Shown here: piece after piece, positions 30,796 to 40,079 of the stretch
Position numbering within the stretch: position 1 is the stretch's first letter
Layout: each line of letters starts with the position of its first letter
NCBI RefSeq assembly: GCF_000012945.1
Contig: NC_007510.1
Location: forward strand, 3,224,001 to 3,288,000
From: Burkholderia lata
Lineage (GTDB): Bacteria; Pseudomonadota; Gammaproteobacteria; Burkholderiales; Burkholderiaceae
Direction: 5' to 3'
Length of the DNA stretch: 64,000 nucleotides
Translations under genes and position numbers: made by a program
The notes under the pieces: model-generated
Databases searched by the model: none
Told to the model about the DNA's origin: nothing
What the model saw: only the letters and a program-made list of their open reading frames with translations

Positions 30796-31881
30796 ATGGA
30801 GAAGCAACCAGACTCGTCTCGCGACGCGCAGAATCGCGAACCGCACCTGCGCAGCGTGCGGCTGACGAGCGATTTCAGCCTGCCGAAGCTGTCGGCACTC
30901 GAGATCGGCAGCTATGTGTTCGCGATCCTTGCCATGTGGCTCGTGATCGAGCTCAAGCTGCTCGGCGGGCTGCTGGCCGGCCTGCTCGTCTACCAGCTGA
31001 TCCACACGATCGCCCCCGTGATCGAACGCCACACCACGAGCATGCGCGCGCGCTGGGTCGCCGTCGTGCTGCTGTCGATCGTGATCGTCGGCGCGCTGAC
31101 CAGCCTGACGATCGGCATCATCGAACACTTCGAGCGCACGGTGCCGAACCTGCAAAGCCTGCTCGACCAGCTGATGCAGATCGTCGAGCAGACCCGCGCC
31201 CGTACGCCGGCCTGGATCGCGAACCTGCTGCCCGTCGACGTCGAGCAGATGAAGACGAAGGCGGCCGTGCTGATGCACTCGCACATGGACCAGCTCCAGC
31301 AAAGCGGCAAGAGCGTCGCGCGCGGCTTCGGCCACGTGCTGTTCGGGATGATCATCGGCGCGATGATCGCGATCGGCGTCGAGCACGGCAAGGTGCGCCG
31401 GCCGCTGTCCACGGCGCTCGTCACGCGCGTGTCGCGCTTCGCCGACGCATTCCGCCGGATCGTGTTCGCGCAGATCAAGATCTCGGCGATCAACGCGGTG
31501 TTCACGGGCATCTACCTGCTCGTCGCGCTGCCGATCTTCCACCAGCGGCTGCCGCTGTCGAAAACGCTCGTGCTCGTCACGTTCATCGTCGGCCTGCTGC
31601 CCGTGATCGGCAACCTGATCTCGAACACGCTGATCGTCGCCGTGTCGCTGTCGGTCAGCATGGGCACCGCGATCGCGTCGCTCGCGTTCCTCGTGATCAT
31701 CCACAAGCTCGAATACTTCCTGAACGCGAAGATCATCGGCGGCCAGATCGAGTCGCGCGCATGGGAGCTGCTGCTCGCGATGCTGATCATGGAAGCCGCG
31801 TTCGGGCTGCCGGGCGTGATCGCCGCGCCGATCTTCTATGCGTACCTGAAGCGCGAGCTGTACCTGCTGCGGCTGATCTGA
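30796..31881 (+). CDS. AI-2E family transporter (YdiK/PerM-like permease)
   Basis: The 361-residue protein has paired N-terminal helices (about 40-75), a central soluble region and further helices up to the C-terminus, including the family's GxxNAVFTGIYLLVALP and PGVIAAPIFYAYLKREL stretches. Despite the family name, most members have no proven role in AI-2 export. AGGAA sits upstream of the ATG at 30796. It stands alone between a hairpin and a bidirectional terminator. Confidence 0.87.
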   Translation: MEKQPDSSRDAQNREPHLRSVRLTSDFSLPKLSALEIGSYVFAILAMWLVIELKLLGGLLAGLLVYQLIHTIAPVIERHTTSMRARWVAVVLLSIVIVGALTSLTIGIIEHFERTVPNLQSLLDQLMQIVEQTRARTPAWIANLLPVDVEQMKTKAAVLMHSHMDQLQQSGKSVARGFGHVLFGMIIGAMIAIGVEHGKVRRPLSTALVTRVSRFADAFRRIVFAQIKISAINAVFTGIYLLVALPIFHQRLPLSKTLVLVTFIVGLLPVIGNLISNTLIVAVSLSVSMGTAIASLAFLVIIHKLEYFLNAKIIGGQIESRAWELLLAMLIMEAAFGLPGVIAAPIFYAYLKRELYLLRLI

Positions 31882-31905
31882 AGCAGCCCGCGCGTCAGAA
31901 GCAAT

Positions 31906-31944
31906 AAAAAACGCCGTGCCCCGTGAAGGGCGCGGCGTTTTTGT
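31906..31944. terminator. bidirectional rho-independent terminator
   Basis: AAAAACGCCG and CGGCGTTTTT arms with a G/C inner stem form a symmetrical hairpin with A- and T-tracts. It serves the permease gene on the plus strand and purU on the minus strand. Confidence 0.9.
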
Positions 31945-31979
31945 TTGTGATTGCCAGCCGACGCCCGGCAATCAGCAAA

Positions 31980-32864
31980 TCAGCGGAACACGACCGTCTT
32001 CGTCCCGTTCAGCACGACCCGGTGCTCGACGTGCCACTTCACTGCGCGCGCAAGCGTCACGCATTCGACGTCGCGGCCGATTGCGGTCAGCTGGTCGGGC
32101 GTCATGCTGTGGTCGACGCGCTCGACTTCCTGCTCGATGATCGGGCCTTCGTCGAGATCGGTCGTCACGTAGTGCGCGGTCGCACCGATCAGCTTCACGC
32201 CGCGATCGAACGCCTGATAGTACGGCTTCGCACCCTTGAAGCTCGGCAGGAACGAATGGTGGATGTTGATCGCGCGGCCGGCGAGCTGCTTGCACAGGTT
32301 CGGCGACAGGATCTGCATGTAGCGCGCGAGCACGACCAGATCGGCCTGGTGCTCGTCGATCACTTCCAGCACGCGCGCTTCCTGCGCGGCCTTCGCGGCA
32401 TCGGACGAACCGCCGATCAGCGGGAAATGATGGAACGGGATGTTGTAGCTCGCGGCGAGCTGGTAGAACTCCTTGTGGTTCGACACGATCGCCGGGATCT
32501 CGATCGGCAGCTGGCCGGTGCGATAGCGGAACAGCAGGTCGTTCAGGCAGTGGCCGATCTTCGACACCATGATCACGACGCGCGGCTTCACGGCCGCGTC
32601 GTGCATTTCCCAGCGCATCGCGAACTGCTCGGCGAGCGGGGCGAACTCCCGGCGCAGCGTGTCGAGCGCCGTCGCGGCATCCGCGCCGCCGCCGTCCTGC
32701 TCGAAGTGCACGCGCATGAAGAATTCGCTGGTGCGGCTGTCGCCGAACTGCGCCGAGTCGAGGATGTTGTTGCTGCGCTCGAACAGGAAGCCCGAGACCG
32801 CGTGGACGATGCCGTGCCGGTCGGGGCACGACAGTTTCAAGATAAAGCTGTGATCGGTCGGCAT
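31980..32864 (-). CDS. purU: formyltetrahydrofolate deformylase
   Basis: The 294-residue enzyme hydrolyses 10-formyl-THF to formate and THF, balancing one-carbon pools. It has an N-terminal ACT domain (residues 1 to about 85) and a formyltransferase domain. Catalytic-region motifs HHSFLPSFKGA (His near 230) and DEGPIIEQEV with the conserved Asp are visible. GGGAGTA precedes the ATG at 32864. The frame continues upstream to 33035 inside the Nudix gene, but that part is not conserved. Confidence 0.94.
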   Translation of the reverse strand: MPTDHSFILKLSCPDRHGIVHAVSGFLFERSNNILDSAQFGDSRTSEFFMRVHFEQDGGGADAATALDTLRREFAPLAEQFAMRWEMHDAAVKPRVVIMVSKIGHCLNDLLFRYRTGQLPIEIPAIVSNHKEFYQLAASYNIPFHHFPLIGGSSDAAKAAQEARVLEVIDEHQADLVVLARYMQILSPNLCKQLAGRAINIHHSFLPSFKGAKPYYQAFDRGVKLIGATAHYVTTDLDEGPIIEQEVERVDHSMTPDQLTAIGRDVECVTLARAVKWHVEHRVVLNGTKTVVFR

Positions 32865-32937
32865 GACCGCTACTCCCTTCGTTTCCGTATTCGTCAAATT
32901 GCCCGTTCGCGCCGCCAGGCTGCATGCGCGGCACGCG

Positions 32938-33804
32938 TCACGCGGCCGGTGCGAACAGTGCGTCGATGCCTGCCGCGTCGGCCGCCGGGATCCAGCGGTG
33001 GCGCAGCAGCGTGTCGAGCGTCGCGAGGCTTGCATCCATCGTCGCGCGGCCGGCGAGCAGCCAGCCGATCACCTCGGGCACGCCGGCCAGCAGGTGCTCG
33101 GCCACTTCGCCGTCCTGGTTGCGCGGCGCGAAGTCGCGCGGCAGCGGCAGGTCGTACACGAAGATCAGTTCGGACTGCGTGCCTTCTGGCAGCGAGCACA
33201 GCACCTGCACCGCGCGGCCCGCGATCGCGCGCGCGGCCAGTTCGGGCGGAATGCCGGCTTCTTCCCAGCACTCCTTCGCGAGCGTCTCGTGAACGCCCAA
33301 GCCCCAGCCGATCCCGCCCGCGACGACGTTGTCGAGCATGCCGGGGTCGGTTGCCTTGGTCTCGCTGCGGCGGCCGAGCCACATCTGCGGGACGGCCGCG
33401 GCGGACGGCTCGCCCGGCGCAACCGCATATTCTACGATGCCGTTCAGATGCACCGCGTAAGTCTGCGTACCGAAGAAGCGCGACGCGGCGCGCTCGATGT
33501 ACGCGAGCGGCGGATCGTCGAAGCGGTTGCGGATCGCGTAGATCTCGTCGCGCCAGCCGGGAATCGCGCCTTCGGCCGCGAGCGCGCCGATCGCGCTCGC
33601 CAGCGCCATGCTGCGTGCGTCGACCGAGTCGTAGCGCGACGACAGCACGACGCGCGCGTCGGTCAGCTCGAACACGTCGGGCCAGCGGGCGAGCATCGCG
33701 ACGTCCTCGCGGCGCACCCAGCCGACCGCCTGGCCGGCAATCTCGAAACGCAGGTGCGCGGCCGGATCGAAGCGACGCGCGGCCGCAATGCACGGAAACG
33801 TCAT
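32938..33804 (-). CDS. Nudix hydrolase with N-terminal DUF4743
   Basis: The 288-residue protein has an N-terminal DUF4743 domain (about 1-115) and a C-terminal Nudix domain. It resembles the eukaryote-type thiamine-diphosphate Nudix enzymes (yeast YJR142W/Tnr3 group). The Nudix box runs from GGIGWGLG to CWEEAGI near residues 155-180. The REUXEE core is present as KECWEE, but the first Glu of the box is not at the usual position. The ATG at 33804 lies 5 bases past the stop of the LysE-family gene. Substrate is not proven. Confidence 0.82.
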   Translation of the reverse strand: MTFPCIAAARRFDPAAHLRFEIAGQAVGWVRREDVAMLARWPDVFELTDARVVLSSRYDSVDARSMALASAIGALAAEGAIPGWRDEIYAIRNRFDDPPLAYIERAASRFFGTQTYAVHLNGIVEYAVAPGEPSAAAVPQMWLGRRSETKATDPGMLDNVVAGGIGWGLGVHETLAKECWEEAGIPPELAARAIAGRAVQVLCSLPEGTQSELIFVYDLPLPRDFAPRNQDGEVAEHLLAGVPEVIGWLLAGRATMDASLATLDTLLRHRWIPAADAAGIDALFAPAA

Positions 33805-33809
33805 CGCGA

Positions 33810-34424
33810 TCAGTCCTTCAGCGCGACGCGGATGCCGATCGCGATGAACGTCGCGCCGGCGATCCGGTCGAGCCACACGCCGGCCTTCGGGCGGCGCTTC
33901 AGCCACGCGCCGATCATGCCCGCGCCGACGCCGAACAGCGAGAAGACCACGGCCGTCTGCAGCATGAACAGCGCGCCGAGTTCGAACATCTGCAGCGTCA
34001 CGCTCTGCGCGCCGTGCGGATCGACGAATTGCGGCAGGAACACGACGAAGAACAGCGTGACCTTCGGGTTCATCAGGTTGCCGATCACGCTCTGCCGGAA
34101 GATCGTGCCGAGCGGCTGCGGCGGACGCGCATGCGCATTCGCGAGGCCCTGGCTGCGCAGCGCCTTGATGCCGATCCACACGAGGTACGCGGCGCCCGCG
34201 AGCTTCAGGATCTCGAACGCGACCGGCGACGAACGCAGCACGGCCGCGACGCCGAGCGCCGCGAGCGTCGTGTGGAACAGGATCCCGGCCGTGAAGCCGA
34301 GCGCGGCGACGAAGCCGGCCGCGCGGCCCTGCGAGATGCCGCGTGCGAGCACCTGCAGGTTGTCGGGACCCGGCGCGAACGTGATCGCGATCGACGTGGC
34401 GAGAAACAGCATGAAGTTGGGCAT
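33810..34424 (-). CDS. LysE/RhtB family amino-acid exporter
   Basis: The 204-residue protein has about six transmembrane segments and the family N-terminus with TFAPGPDNL near residue 15, plus NPKVTLFFVVFLPQF near 115. It exports an amino acid or related compound; specificity cannot be read. GAGGT lies before the ATG. It is closely spaced with the Nudix gene and may be co-transcribed with it. Confidence 0.9.
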   Translation of the reverse strand: MPNFMLFLATSIAITFAPGPDNLQVLARGISQGRAAGFVAALGFTAGILFHTTLAALGVAAVLRSSPVAFEILKLAGAAYLVWIGIKALRSQGLANAHARPPQPLGTIFRQSVIGNLMNPKVTLFFVVFLPQFVDPHGAQSVTLQMFELGALFMLQTAVVFSLFGVGAGMIGAWLKRRPKAGVWLDRIAGATFIAIGIRVALKD

Positions 34425-34474
34425 CGTGACCTCGCTGCTAACGTGGAATCAGGTGGATTCAGGCCAGCCGGCGT

Positions 34475-35041
34475 TCAGTGGCCGGCGAATTCGGTGACGG
34501 TATAAACCGGCAGTCCCGCGTTGCGCAGCAGCGCCGAGCCGCCGAGATCGGGCAGGTCGATGATCGCCGCGCCTTCGACGACTTCCGCGCCGAGCCGCTG
34601 CAGCAGGTTGCGCCCCGCCATCATCGTGCCGCCGGTCGCGATCAGGTCGTCCATGATGATCACGCGGTCGCCGGGGCGGCATGCGTCTTCGTGGATCTCG
34701 ACCGTCGCGCTGCCGTATTCGAGGTCGTACGATTCCGAGCGCGTCTTGTACGGCAGCTTGCCGACCTTGCGGATCGGCACGAAGCCGACGCTCAGCTCGT
34801 ACGCGACGATCGGCGCGATGATGAAGCCGCGCGCATCGAGGCCCGCGACATAGTCGAGCTTCGCATCGACATAGCGCTCGACGAACAGGTCGACGAGGAT
34901 GCGCAGCGCCTTCGGGCTCTGCAGCAGCGTCGTGATGTCGCGAAACATCACGCCCGGCTGCGGCCAGTCGGGCACCGTGCGGATCTGGCTGTGGATGAAG
35001 GCGACCGGATCGAGCGGTGCGCCCGACGACGAATGCGGCAT
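34475..35041 (-). CDS. apt: adenine phosphoribosyltransferase
   Basis: The 188-residue enzyme salvages adenine to AMP with PRPP. The PRPP loop [17 protein letters not shown] is near residue 128, and the purine-binding region DARGFIIAP is near 70. GGAGA stands before the ATG at 35041. The frame opens at 35080, but that extension lacks a ribosome site. prs, which supplies PRPP, is at 52278 in this window but not nearby. Confidence 0.95.
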   Translation of the reverse strand: MPHSSSGAPLDPVAFIHSQIRTVPDWPQPGVMFRDITTLLQSPKALRILVDLFVERYVDAKLDYVAGLDARGFIIAPIVAYELSVGFVPIRKVGKLPYKTRSESYDLEYGSATVEIHEDACRPGDRVIIMDDLIATGGTMMAGRNLLQRLGAEVVEGAAIIDLPDLGGSALLRNAGLPVYTVTEFAGH

Positions 35042-35123
35042 GAAACTCTCCGAAAAAAACGGTGCGCGAAGATCGGGCACCGTTTCGAATAAATACGGGT
35101 CAGGTTATCAAACCAAGCACGGC

Positions 35124-37160
35124 TCAGGCAGCCGCGGCCGGCGGATCGCGCCGATGGCGCGACAGCCGCTCCTCCGCGAGCGCGAGCGCCTCGGGCAGCC
35201 CGCGCAGCACGACGATGTCGCTCGCGCGCAGCTTGGTTTGCGGATCGGGTTCGACGCCGCGGATGCCGTGCCGGCGGATCGCCGTGACTTCGAGCCCGAG
35301 TGCATACAGCCCCAGTTCTTCCAGCGAACGCCCGACCGCGTCCGCGCGCGCATCGACCGGCACCGATTGTAGCCGCACCTGCTCGTGGTCGTCGTCGTCC
35401 GCGTCGTCCGCGCCGCGGAAATAGCCGCGCAGCAGGCTGTAGCGTTCGTCGCGCATTTCCTCGACGCGCCGCACGACCTTGCGCATCGGCACGCCGACCA
35501 GCACCAGCGTGTGCGACGCGAGCATCAGGCTGCCTTCGACGATTTCCGGAATCACTTCGGTCGCGCCGGCCGCGAGCAGCTTCTCGAGATCGGCATCGTC
35601 GACGGTACGCACGATCGCGGGCAGCGTCGGCTCGAGTTCGTGCACGTGATGCAGCACGCGCAGCGCGGACGGCGTGTTCGCGTAGGTGATCGCCACCGCC
35701 GCCGCGCGGTGGATACCGGCCGCGAGCAGCGACTCGCGGCGCGCCGCGTCACCGAACACGACCGATTCGCCGGCCGCCCCGGCCGCGCTCACGCGATCGG
35801 GGTCGAGGTCGAGCGCGACGTACGGAATGCCTTCCTGTTCGAGCATCCGCGCCAGGTTCTGCCCTGCGCGGCCGTAGCCGCAAATGATCACGTGGCCGCG
35901 CTGCTTGAGGCTTTGCGTCGCGATCCGCGTCATCTGCAGCGACTGCTGCATCCATTCGGTCGACGACAGCCGCATCACGATCCGGTCGGCGTTCTGGATC
36001 AGGAACGGCGCCGCGAGCATCGACAGCAGCATCGACGCGAGGATCGCCTGCAACAGCGTCGAATCGACGAGATGCCGGTCGAGGATCAGGTTCAGCAGCA
36101 CGAAGCCGAATTCGCCGGCCTGCGCGAGCCCGATGCCGGTACGCATCGCGACGCCCGGCGTCGCGCCGAACAGCCGCGCGAGCCCGGCGATCATCGTCCC
36201 CTTGAACAGGATCTGCCCGACGAAGAAACCGAGCACGAGGAACGGGTGCTCCCAGATCACGCGCGGATCGAGCAACATCCCGGTCGTCACGAAGAACAGG
36301 CCGAGCAGCACGTCGCGGAACGGCTTGATGTCCTCCTCCACCTGATGGCGGAACGGCGTCTCGGAGATCAGCATCCCCGCGATGAACGCGCCGAGCGCGA
36401 GCGACAGGCCGAAGCGGTCGGTGATGAACGCGGCGCCGAGCGTGACGAGCAGCAGGTTCAGCACGAACAGTTCCTGCGAGCGGCGCCGCGCGACGACGTT
36501 GAGCCAGCGCGTCATGAAGCGCTGGCCGATGACCAGCAGCAGCGTGAGCGCGATCACGATCTTGACGGCCGCGAAGCCGAGCGTGATCGCGAGGTCCTTC
36601 GACGATTCGGCGCCGAACGCGGCGATCACGATCAGCAGCGGCACCACCGCGAGATCCTGGAACAGCAGTACGCCGAAGATGTTGCGGCCGTGCTCGGTCT
36701 CGATCTCGAGCCGCTCGGCGAGCATCTTCGACACGATCGCCGTCGACGACATCGCGAGCGCGCCGCCGAGTGCAATGCTGCCCTGCCAAGTGATATGTAC
36801 CCAGTGCTCGAACAGCATGCCGAGCACGAGCGCGAGCACGAGGGTCGCGACGACCTGCAGCAGCCCGAGCCCGAACACGAGCCGCTGCATCGCCCTCAGC
36901 TTCGCCAGCGAGAACTCGAGGCCGATCGAAAACATCAGGAACACCACGCCGAATTCCGCAAGGTGCTCGGCCCGCTCCAGATCTGCCGCGATGCCGAACG
37001 CATGCGGGCCGACCAGGATGCCGACGGTCAGGTAGCCGAGCATCGGCGGCAGGTTCAACGAGCGGAATACGACGACGCCCACCACTGAGGCCAGCAGCAG
37101 CAGCAGGGTCATTTCGAGCGGGGAAATCACGGGCGAAGCGTCCTCGTTCGTCGGGGCCAC
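35124..37160 (-). CDS. Kef-type monovalent cation:proton antiporter (CPA2)
   Basis: The 678-residue protein has an N-terminal Na+/H+-exchanger-type membrane domain (about 20-400), then a RCK/TrkA-N nucleotide-binding domain beginning with ICGYGRAGQNLARML near 425, and a TrkA-C domain ending near 665. It is a potassium efflux or cation:proton antiporter of the KefB/KefC/YbaL group. The start is uncertain: GTG 37160, GTG 37130 and ATG 37112 are all in frame, and 37130 has a weak GGA at 10 bases. No ancillary flavoprotein gene (KefF/G) is adjacent. Divergent from kdsD. Confidence 0.88.
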   Translation of the reverse strand: MAPTNEDASPVISPLEMTLLLLLASVVGVVVFRSLNLPPMLGYLTVGILVGPHAFGIAADLERAEHLAEFGVVFLMFSIGLEFSLAKLRAMQRLVFGLGLLQVVATLVLALVLGMLFEHWVHITWQGSIALGGALAMSSTAIVSKMLAERLEIETEHGRNIFGVLLFQDLAVVPLLIVIAAFGAESSKDLAITLGFAAVKIVIALTLLLVIGQRFMTRWLNVVARRRSQELFVLNLLLVTLGAAFITDRFGLSLALGAFIAGMLISETPFRHQVEEDIKPFRDVLLGLFFVTTGMLLDPRVIWEHPFLVLGFFVGQILFKGTMIAGLARLFGATPGVAMRTGIGLAQAGEFGFVLLNLILDRHLVDSTLLQAILASMLLSMLAAPFLIQNADRIVMRLSSTEWMQQSLQMTRIATQSLKQRGHVIICGYGRAGQNLARMLEQEGIPYVALDLDPDRVSAAGAAGESVVFGDAARRESLLAAGIHRAAAVAITYANTPSALRVLHHVHELEPTLPAIVRTVDDADLEKLLAAGATEVIPEIVEGSLMLASHTLVLVGVPMRKVVRRVEEMRDERYSLLRGYFRGADDADDDDHEQVRLQSVPVDARADAVGRSLEELGLYALGLEVTAIRRHGIRGVEPDPQTKLRASDIVVLRGLPEALALAEERLSRHRRDPPAAAA

Positions 37161-37243
37161 GGCAATGCGGGCGCGGGTGGTGGCGGTGGTCGGGCGACCT
37201 CGGACGAGTCCGAAGGCCCGGCGCGGCGAACAAACGCCTTTGC

Positions 37244-37249
37244 TATACT
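37244..37249 (+). promoter_or_regulatory. -10 element TATACT immediately before kdsD
   Basis: TATACT ends only six bases before the kdsD ATG (37256), so transcription would begin at or beside the start codon. No Shine-Dalgarno sequence is present. This suggests a leaderless mRNA. No clear -35 is seen. Confidence 0.5.
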
Positions 37250-37255
37250 CCGCGC

Positions 37256-38239
37256 ATGATAGCGAAAATCAATGATGACCGGGCGCTCGCGCTCGCCCGC
37301 GACGTGCTCGACATCGAGGCGGACGCCGTGCGCGCACTGCGCGACCAGCTCGACGGCGGCTTCGTCCAGGCCGTCGCGCTGCTGCTCGGCTGTCGCGGCC
37401 GCGTGGTGGTGTCCGGTATCGGCAAATCGGGGCATATCGCCCGCAAGATCGCGGCCACGCTGGCCAGCACCGGCACGCCGGCCTTCTTCGTCCACCCTGC
37501 CGAGGCCAGCCACGGCGACCTCGGGATGGTCACCTCCGACGACGTCTTCATCGGCATTTCCTATTCCGGCGAATCCGAAGAACTCGTGGCGATCCTGCCG
37601 CTCGTGAAGCGGATCGGCGCGAAGCTGATCGCGATCACGGGCCGCGCGGAATCGAGCCTCGGCACGCTCGCCGACGTGAACCTGAACGCCGCGGTCTCGA
37701 AAGAGGCCTGCCCGATGAACCTCGCGCCCACGGCGAGCACGACCGCCGCGCTCGCGCTCGGCGACGCGCTCGCCGTGGCGGTGCTCGACGCGCGCGGCTT
37801 CGGCTCGGAAGATTTCGCGCGCTCGCACCCGGGCGGCGCACTCGGCCGGCGCCTGCTCACCTACGTGCGCGACGTGATGCGCTCGGGCGACGACGTCCCG
37901 TCCGTCGGGCTCGACGCGACGCTGTCGGACGCGCTGTTCCAGATCACCGCGAAGCGCCTCGGCATGACGGCCGTGGTCGACGCCGACGGCAAGGTCGCGG
38001 GCATCTTCACCGATGGCGACCTGCGCCGCGTGCTCGCGCGCGACGGCGACTTCCGCACGCTGCCGATCACCGACGTGATGACGCGCGGCCCGCGCACGGT
38101 TGCACCGGATCACCTGGCGGTCGAGGCCGTGGAACTGATGGAGCGCCACCGGATCAACCAGATGCTGGTGGTCGATGCCGACGGCGTGCTGATCGGCGCG
38201 CTGAACATGCACGACCTGTTTTCGAAGAAGGTGATCTGA
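37256..38239 (+). CDS. kdsD: arabinose-5-phosphate isomerase
   Basis: The 327-residue enzyme makes D-arabinose 5-phosphate from D-ribulose 5-phosphate for Kdo synthesis. It has an N-terminal SIS domain (about 35-180, with SGIGKSGHIARK) and two C-terminal CBS repeats (about 205-325). This is the usual KdsD length. The ATG at 37256 has no ribosome site but a -10 box six bases upstream, so it may be translated from a leaderless transcript. Its stop overlaps the kdsC start. Confidence 0.95.
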   Translation: MIAKINDDRALALARDVLDIEADAVRALRDQLDGGFVQAVALLLGCRGRVVVSGIGKSGHIARKIAATLASTGTPAFFVHPAEASHGDLGMVTSDDVFIGISYSGESEELVAILPLVKRIGAKLIAITGRAESSLGTLADVNLNAAVSKEACPMNLAPTASTTAALALGDALAVAVLDARGFGSEDFARSHPGGALGRRLLTYVRDVMRSGDDVPSVGLDATLSDALFQITAKRLGMTAVVDADGKVAGIFTDGDLRRVLARDGDFRTLPITDVMTRGPRTVAPDHLAVEAVELMERHRINQMLVVDADGVLIGALNMHDLFSKKVI

Positions 38240-38775
38240 TGAGCGCAGCGCTGACTGCGGCCGAGCGCGCGAGCCGCGTGAAGCTGATGATTTTCGACGT
38301 CGACGGCGTGCTGACCGACGGCGGCCTGCTGTTTACCGCGGCCGGCGACACGATGAAGTCGTTCAATTCGCTCGACGGCCACGGCGTGAAGCTGCTCGGC
38401 GAAGCCGGCATCGCGACCGCGATCATCACGGGCCGCCGCTCGGAGATCGTCGCGGCGCGCGCGAAGGAAATGAAGATCGCGCACCTGTTCCAGGGTGTCG
38501 AGAACAAGCTCACCGTGTTCACCGACCTGATCGCGTCGCTCGGCCTCACCGCCGACCAGTGCGGCTACATGGGCGACGACTGGCCCGACCTGCCCGTGAT
38601 GCTGCGCTGCGGCTTCGCGACCGCCCCCGCGAACGCGCACCCTGAGGTGATCGCCCGCGCGCACTGGGTGGCCGAGGCTCGCGGCGGCCAAGGCGCCGTC
38701 CGCGAAGTCTGCGACGCGATCCTGCGTGCGCAGCGCCGCTACGACGCGCTGCTCGCGGCCGCCTGCGGAGCCTGA
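38239..38775 (+). CDS. kdsC: 3-deoxy-D-manno-octulosonate-8-phosphate phosphatase
   Basis: The 178-residue HAD enzyme hydrolyses Kdo-8-phosphate. The motif DVDGVLTD is near residues 18-25, and a later GDDWPDLPVM supplies motif IV near 112. It overlaps kdsD (TGATG) and is followed by lptC after three bases. It is slightly shorter than E. coli KdsC (188). Confidence 0.95.
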   Translation: MSAALTAAERASRVKLMIFDVDGVLTDGGLLFTAAGDTMKSFNSLDGHGVKLLGEAGIATAIITGRRSEIVAARAKEMKIAHLFQGVENKLTVFTDLIASLGLTADQCGYMGDDWPDLPVMLRCGFATAPANAHPEVIARAHWVAEARGGQGAVREVCDAILRAQRRYDALLAAACGA

Positions 38776-38778
38776 CGG

Positions 38779-39393
38779 ATGAACAAGCATTTCCGCTGGA
38801 CCCAGCTGCTGCCGCTCGCCGCGGTCGCCGCGCTCGCAGGCATCACCTGGTGGCTGCTGCAGGCCACGCTGCCGCCGCCCGGCGAGGGCACCGTGCAGCC
38901 GAAGCGCCATACGCCCGACTATTTCGCGGACAACTTCTCGGTCACCGAGCTCGACCAGTCCGGCTCGACCCAGTACCGGCTGACGGCCGCGAATCTGATC
39001 CATTACGAAGACACCGAGGACAGCGACTTGACCGATCCGGCCATGCGCGCGTTCCAGCCCGGCAAGCCGGTCGTGACGACCACCTCGAAGCGCGGCACCG
39101 TCAACGGCGACGTGTCGATCGTCGACTTGTACGACGACGCGCGTATCCTGCGCGCGGCCGGCGGCGGCGATCCGCAGATGCAGGCCGATTCCCAGCATTT
39201 CCGGATCTTCGTCAATGACGATGTGATCCAGACCGAAAAGCCGGTTAAACTCCAACGCGGCCTGTCGCTCGTCAACGCGACCGACGGCATGAAGTACAAC
39301 AACGTCACCCGGGTCATCGAGCTTTACGGCAACGTGCGCGGCACGATCGCCGCGGCGGGCACGTCCGGCGGCTCGAAAGGTCAACCCAAGTGA
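38779..39393 (+). CDS. lptC: LPS export protein LptC
   Basis: The 204-residue bitopic inner-membrane protein has one N-terminal transmembrane helix (about residues 9-29) and a periplasmic LptC jellyroll domain. It takes LPS from LptBFG and hands it to LptA. It lies between kdsC and lptA with almost no spacing. Confidence 0.92.
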   Translation: MNKHFRWTQLLPLAAVAALAGITWWLLQATLPPPGEGTVQPKRHTPDYFADNFSVTELDQSGSTQYRLTAANLIHYEDTEDSDLTDPAMRAFQPGKPVVTTTSKRGTVNGDVSIVDLYDDARILRAAGGGDPQMQADSQHFRIFVNDDVIQTEKPVKLQRGLSLVNATDGMKYNNVTRVIELYGNVRGTIAAAGTSGGSKGQPK

Positions 39394-40079
39394 CGCATCC
39401 CTCACGTGACTGCATGAACGAACCGTTCCCTCGACAGATTTCCGGCGGCGCTGCGCGCGCCGTCCGCGCCGCGCTTGCCGCGACGCTCGTGGCGCTCCCG
39501 CTGGTCGGGCTGGCGCCGCTCGCCCATGCCGAGAAGGCTGACCAGAGCAAGCCGATCAACGTCGAGGCAGACAACCTGACCTATGACGACCTGAAGCAGG
39601 TCACGGTCGCAACCGGCAACGTCGTGATCACGAAGGGCACGATCATCATCAAGGGCGATCGCGTCGAAGTGCGCCAGGACCCGGAAGGCTATCAGTACGC
39701 CACTTCGTTCGGCAGCGGCAAGAAGCACGCGACGTTCCGCCAGAAGCGCGAAGGCCTCGACGAGTACATCGACGGCGACGCCGAGCGCATCGACTACGAC
39801 GGCAAGCAGGACCTGACCACGCTGACCACCGCCGCGACCGTGCGCCGCCTGCAGGGCACGACGACCATCGCAGATACCGTGCACGGCAGCGTGATCACGT
39901 ACGACGGCCAGCGCGACTTCTACACCGCGAAGGGCGGCAAGGACGTCGCTGCGCCGGGCAACCCGAACGGCCGCGTGCGCGCGATGCTGTCGCCGAAGAA
40001 CGGCGGCCCCGCGCCACTGAACGGCGCGCCGGCAAAGCTGTCGCCGTCGACCACGATCCAGGGGGCGCCGGGCCAATGA
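39390..40079 (+). CDS. lptA: LPS transport periplasmic protein LptA
   Basis: The product has a signal peptide (hydrophobic core about 26-45, cleavage after AHA) and the OstA-like LptA domain (residues about 55-165), which forms the periplasmic bridge. The C-terminal 50 residues are Pro/Gly-rich and look disordered. GTG 39390 overlaps the lptC stop, giving 229 residues; ATG 39414 would give 221 and a more normal signal peptide. I cannot decide between them from the sequence. Confidence 0.92.
   Translation: MTHPSRDCMNEPFPRQISGGAARAVRAALAATLVALPLVGLAPLAHAEKADQSKPINVEADNLTYDDLKQVTVATGNVVITKGTIIIKGDRVEVRQDPEGYQYATSFGSGKKHATFRQKREGLDEYIDGDAERIDYDGKQDLTTLTTAATVRRLQGTTTIADTVHGSVITYDGQRDFYTAKGGKDVAAPGNPNGRVRAMLSPKNGGPAPLNGAPAKLSPSTTIQGAPGQ

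Noticed and set aside
35385..37088. Long plus-strand open frame opposite the Kef-type antiporter
   Set aside because: Arg/Glu/His-rich shadow sequence; the minus-strand antiporter has clear domains.
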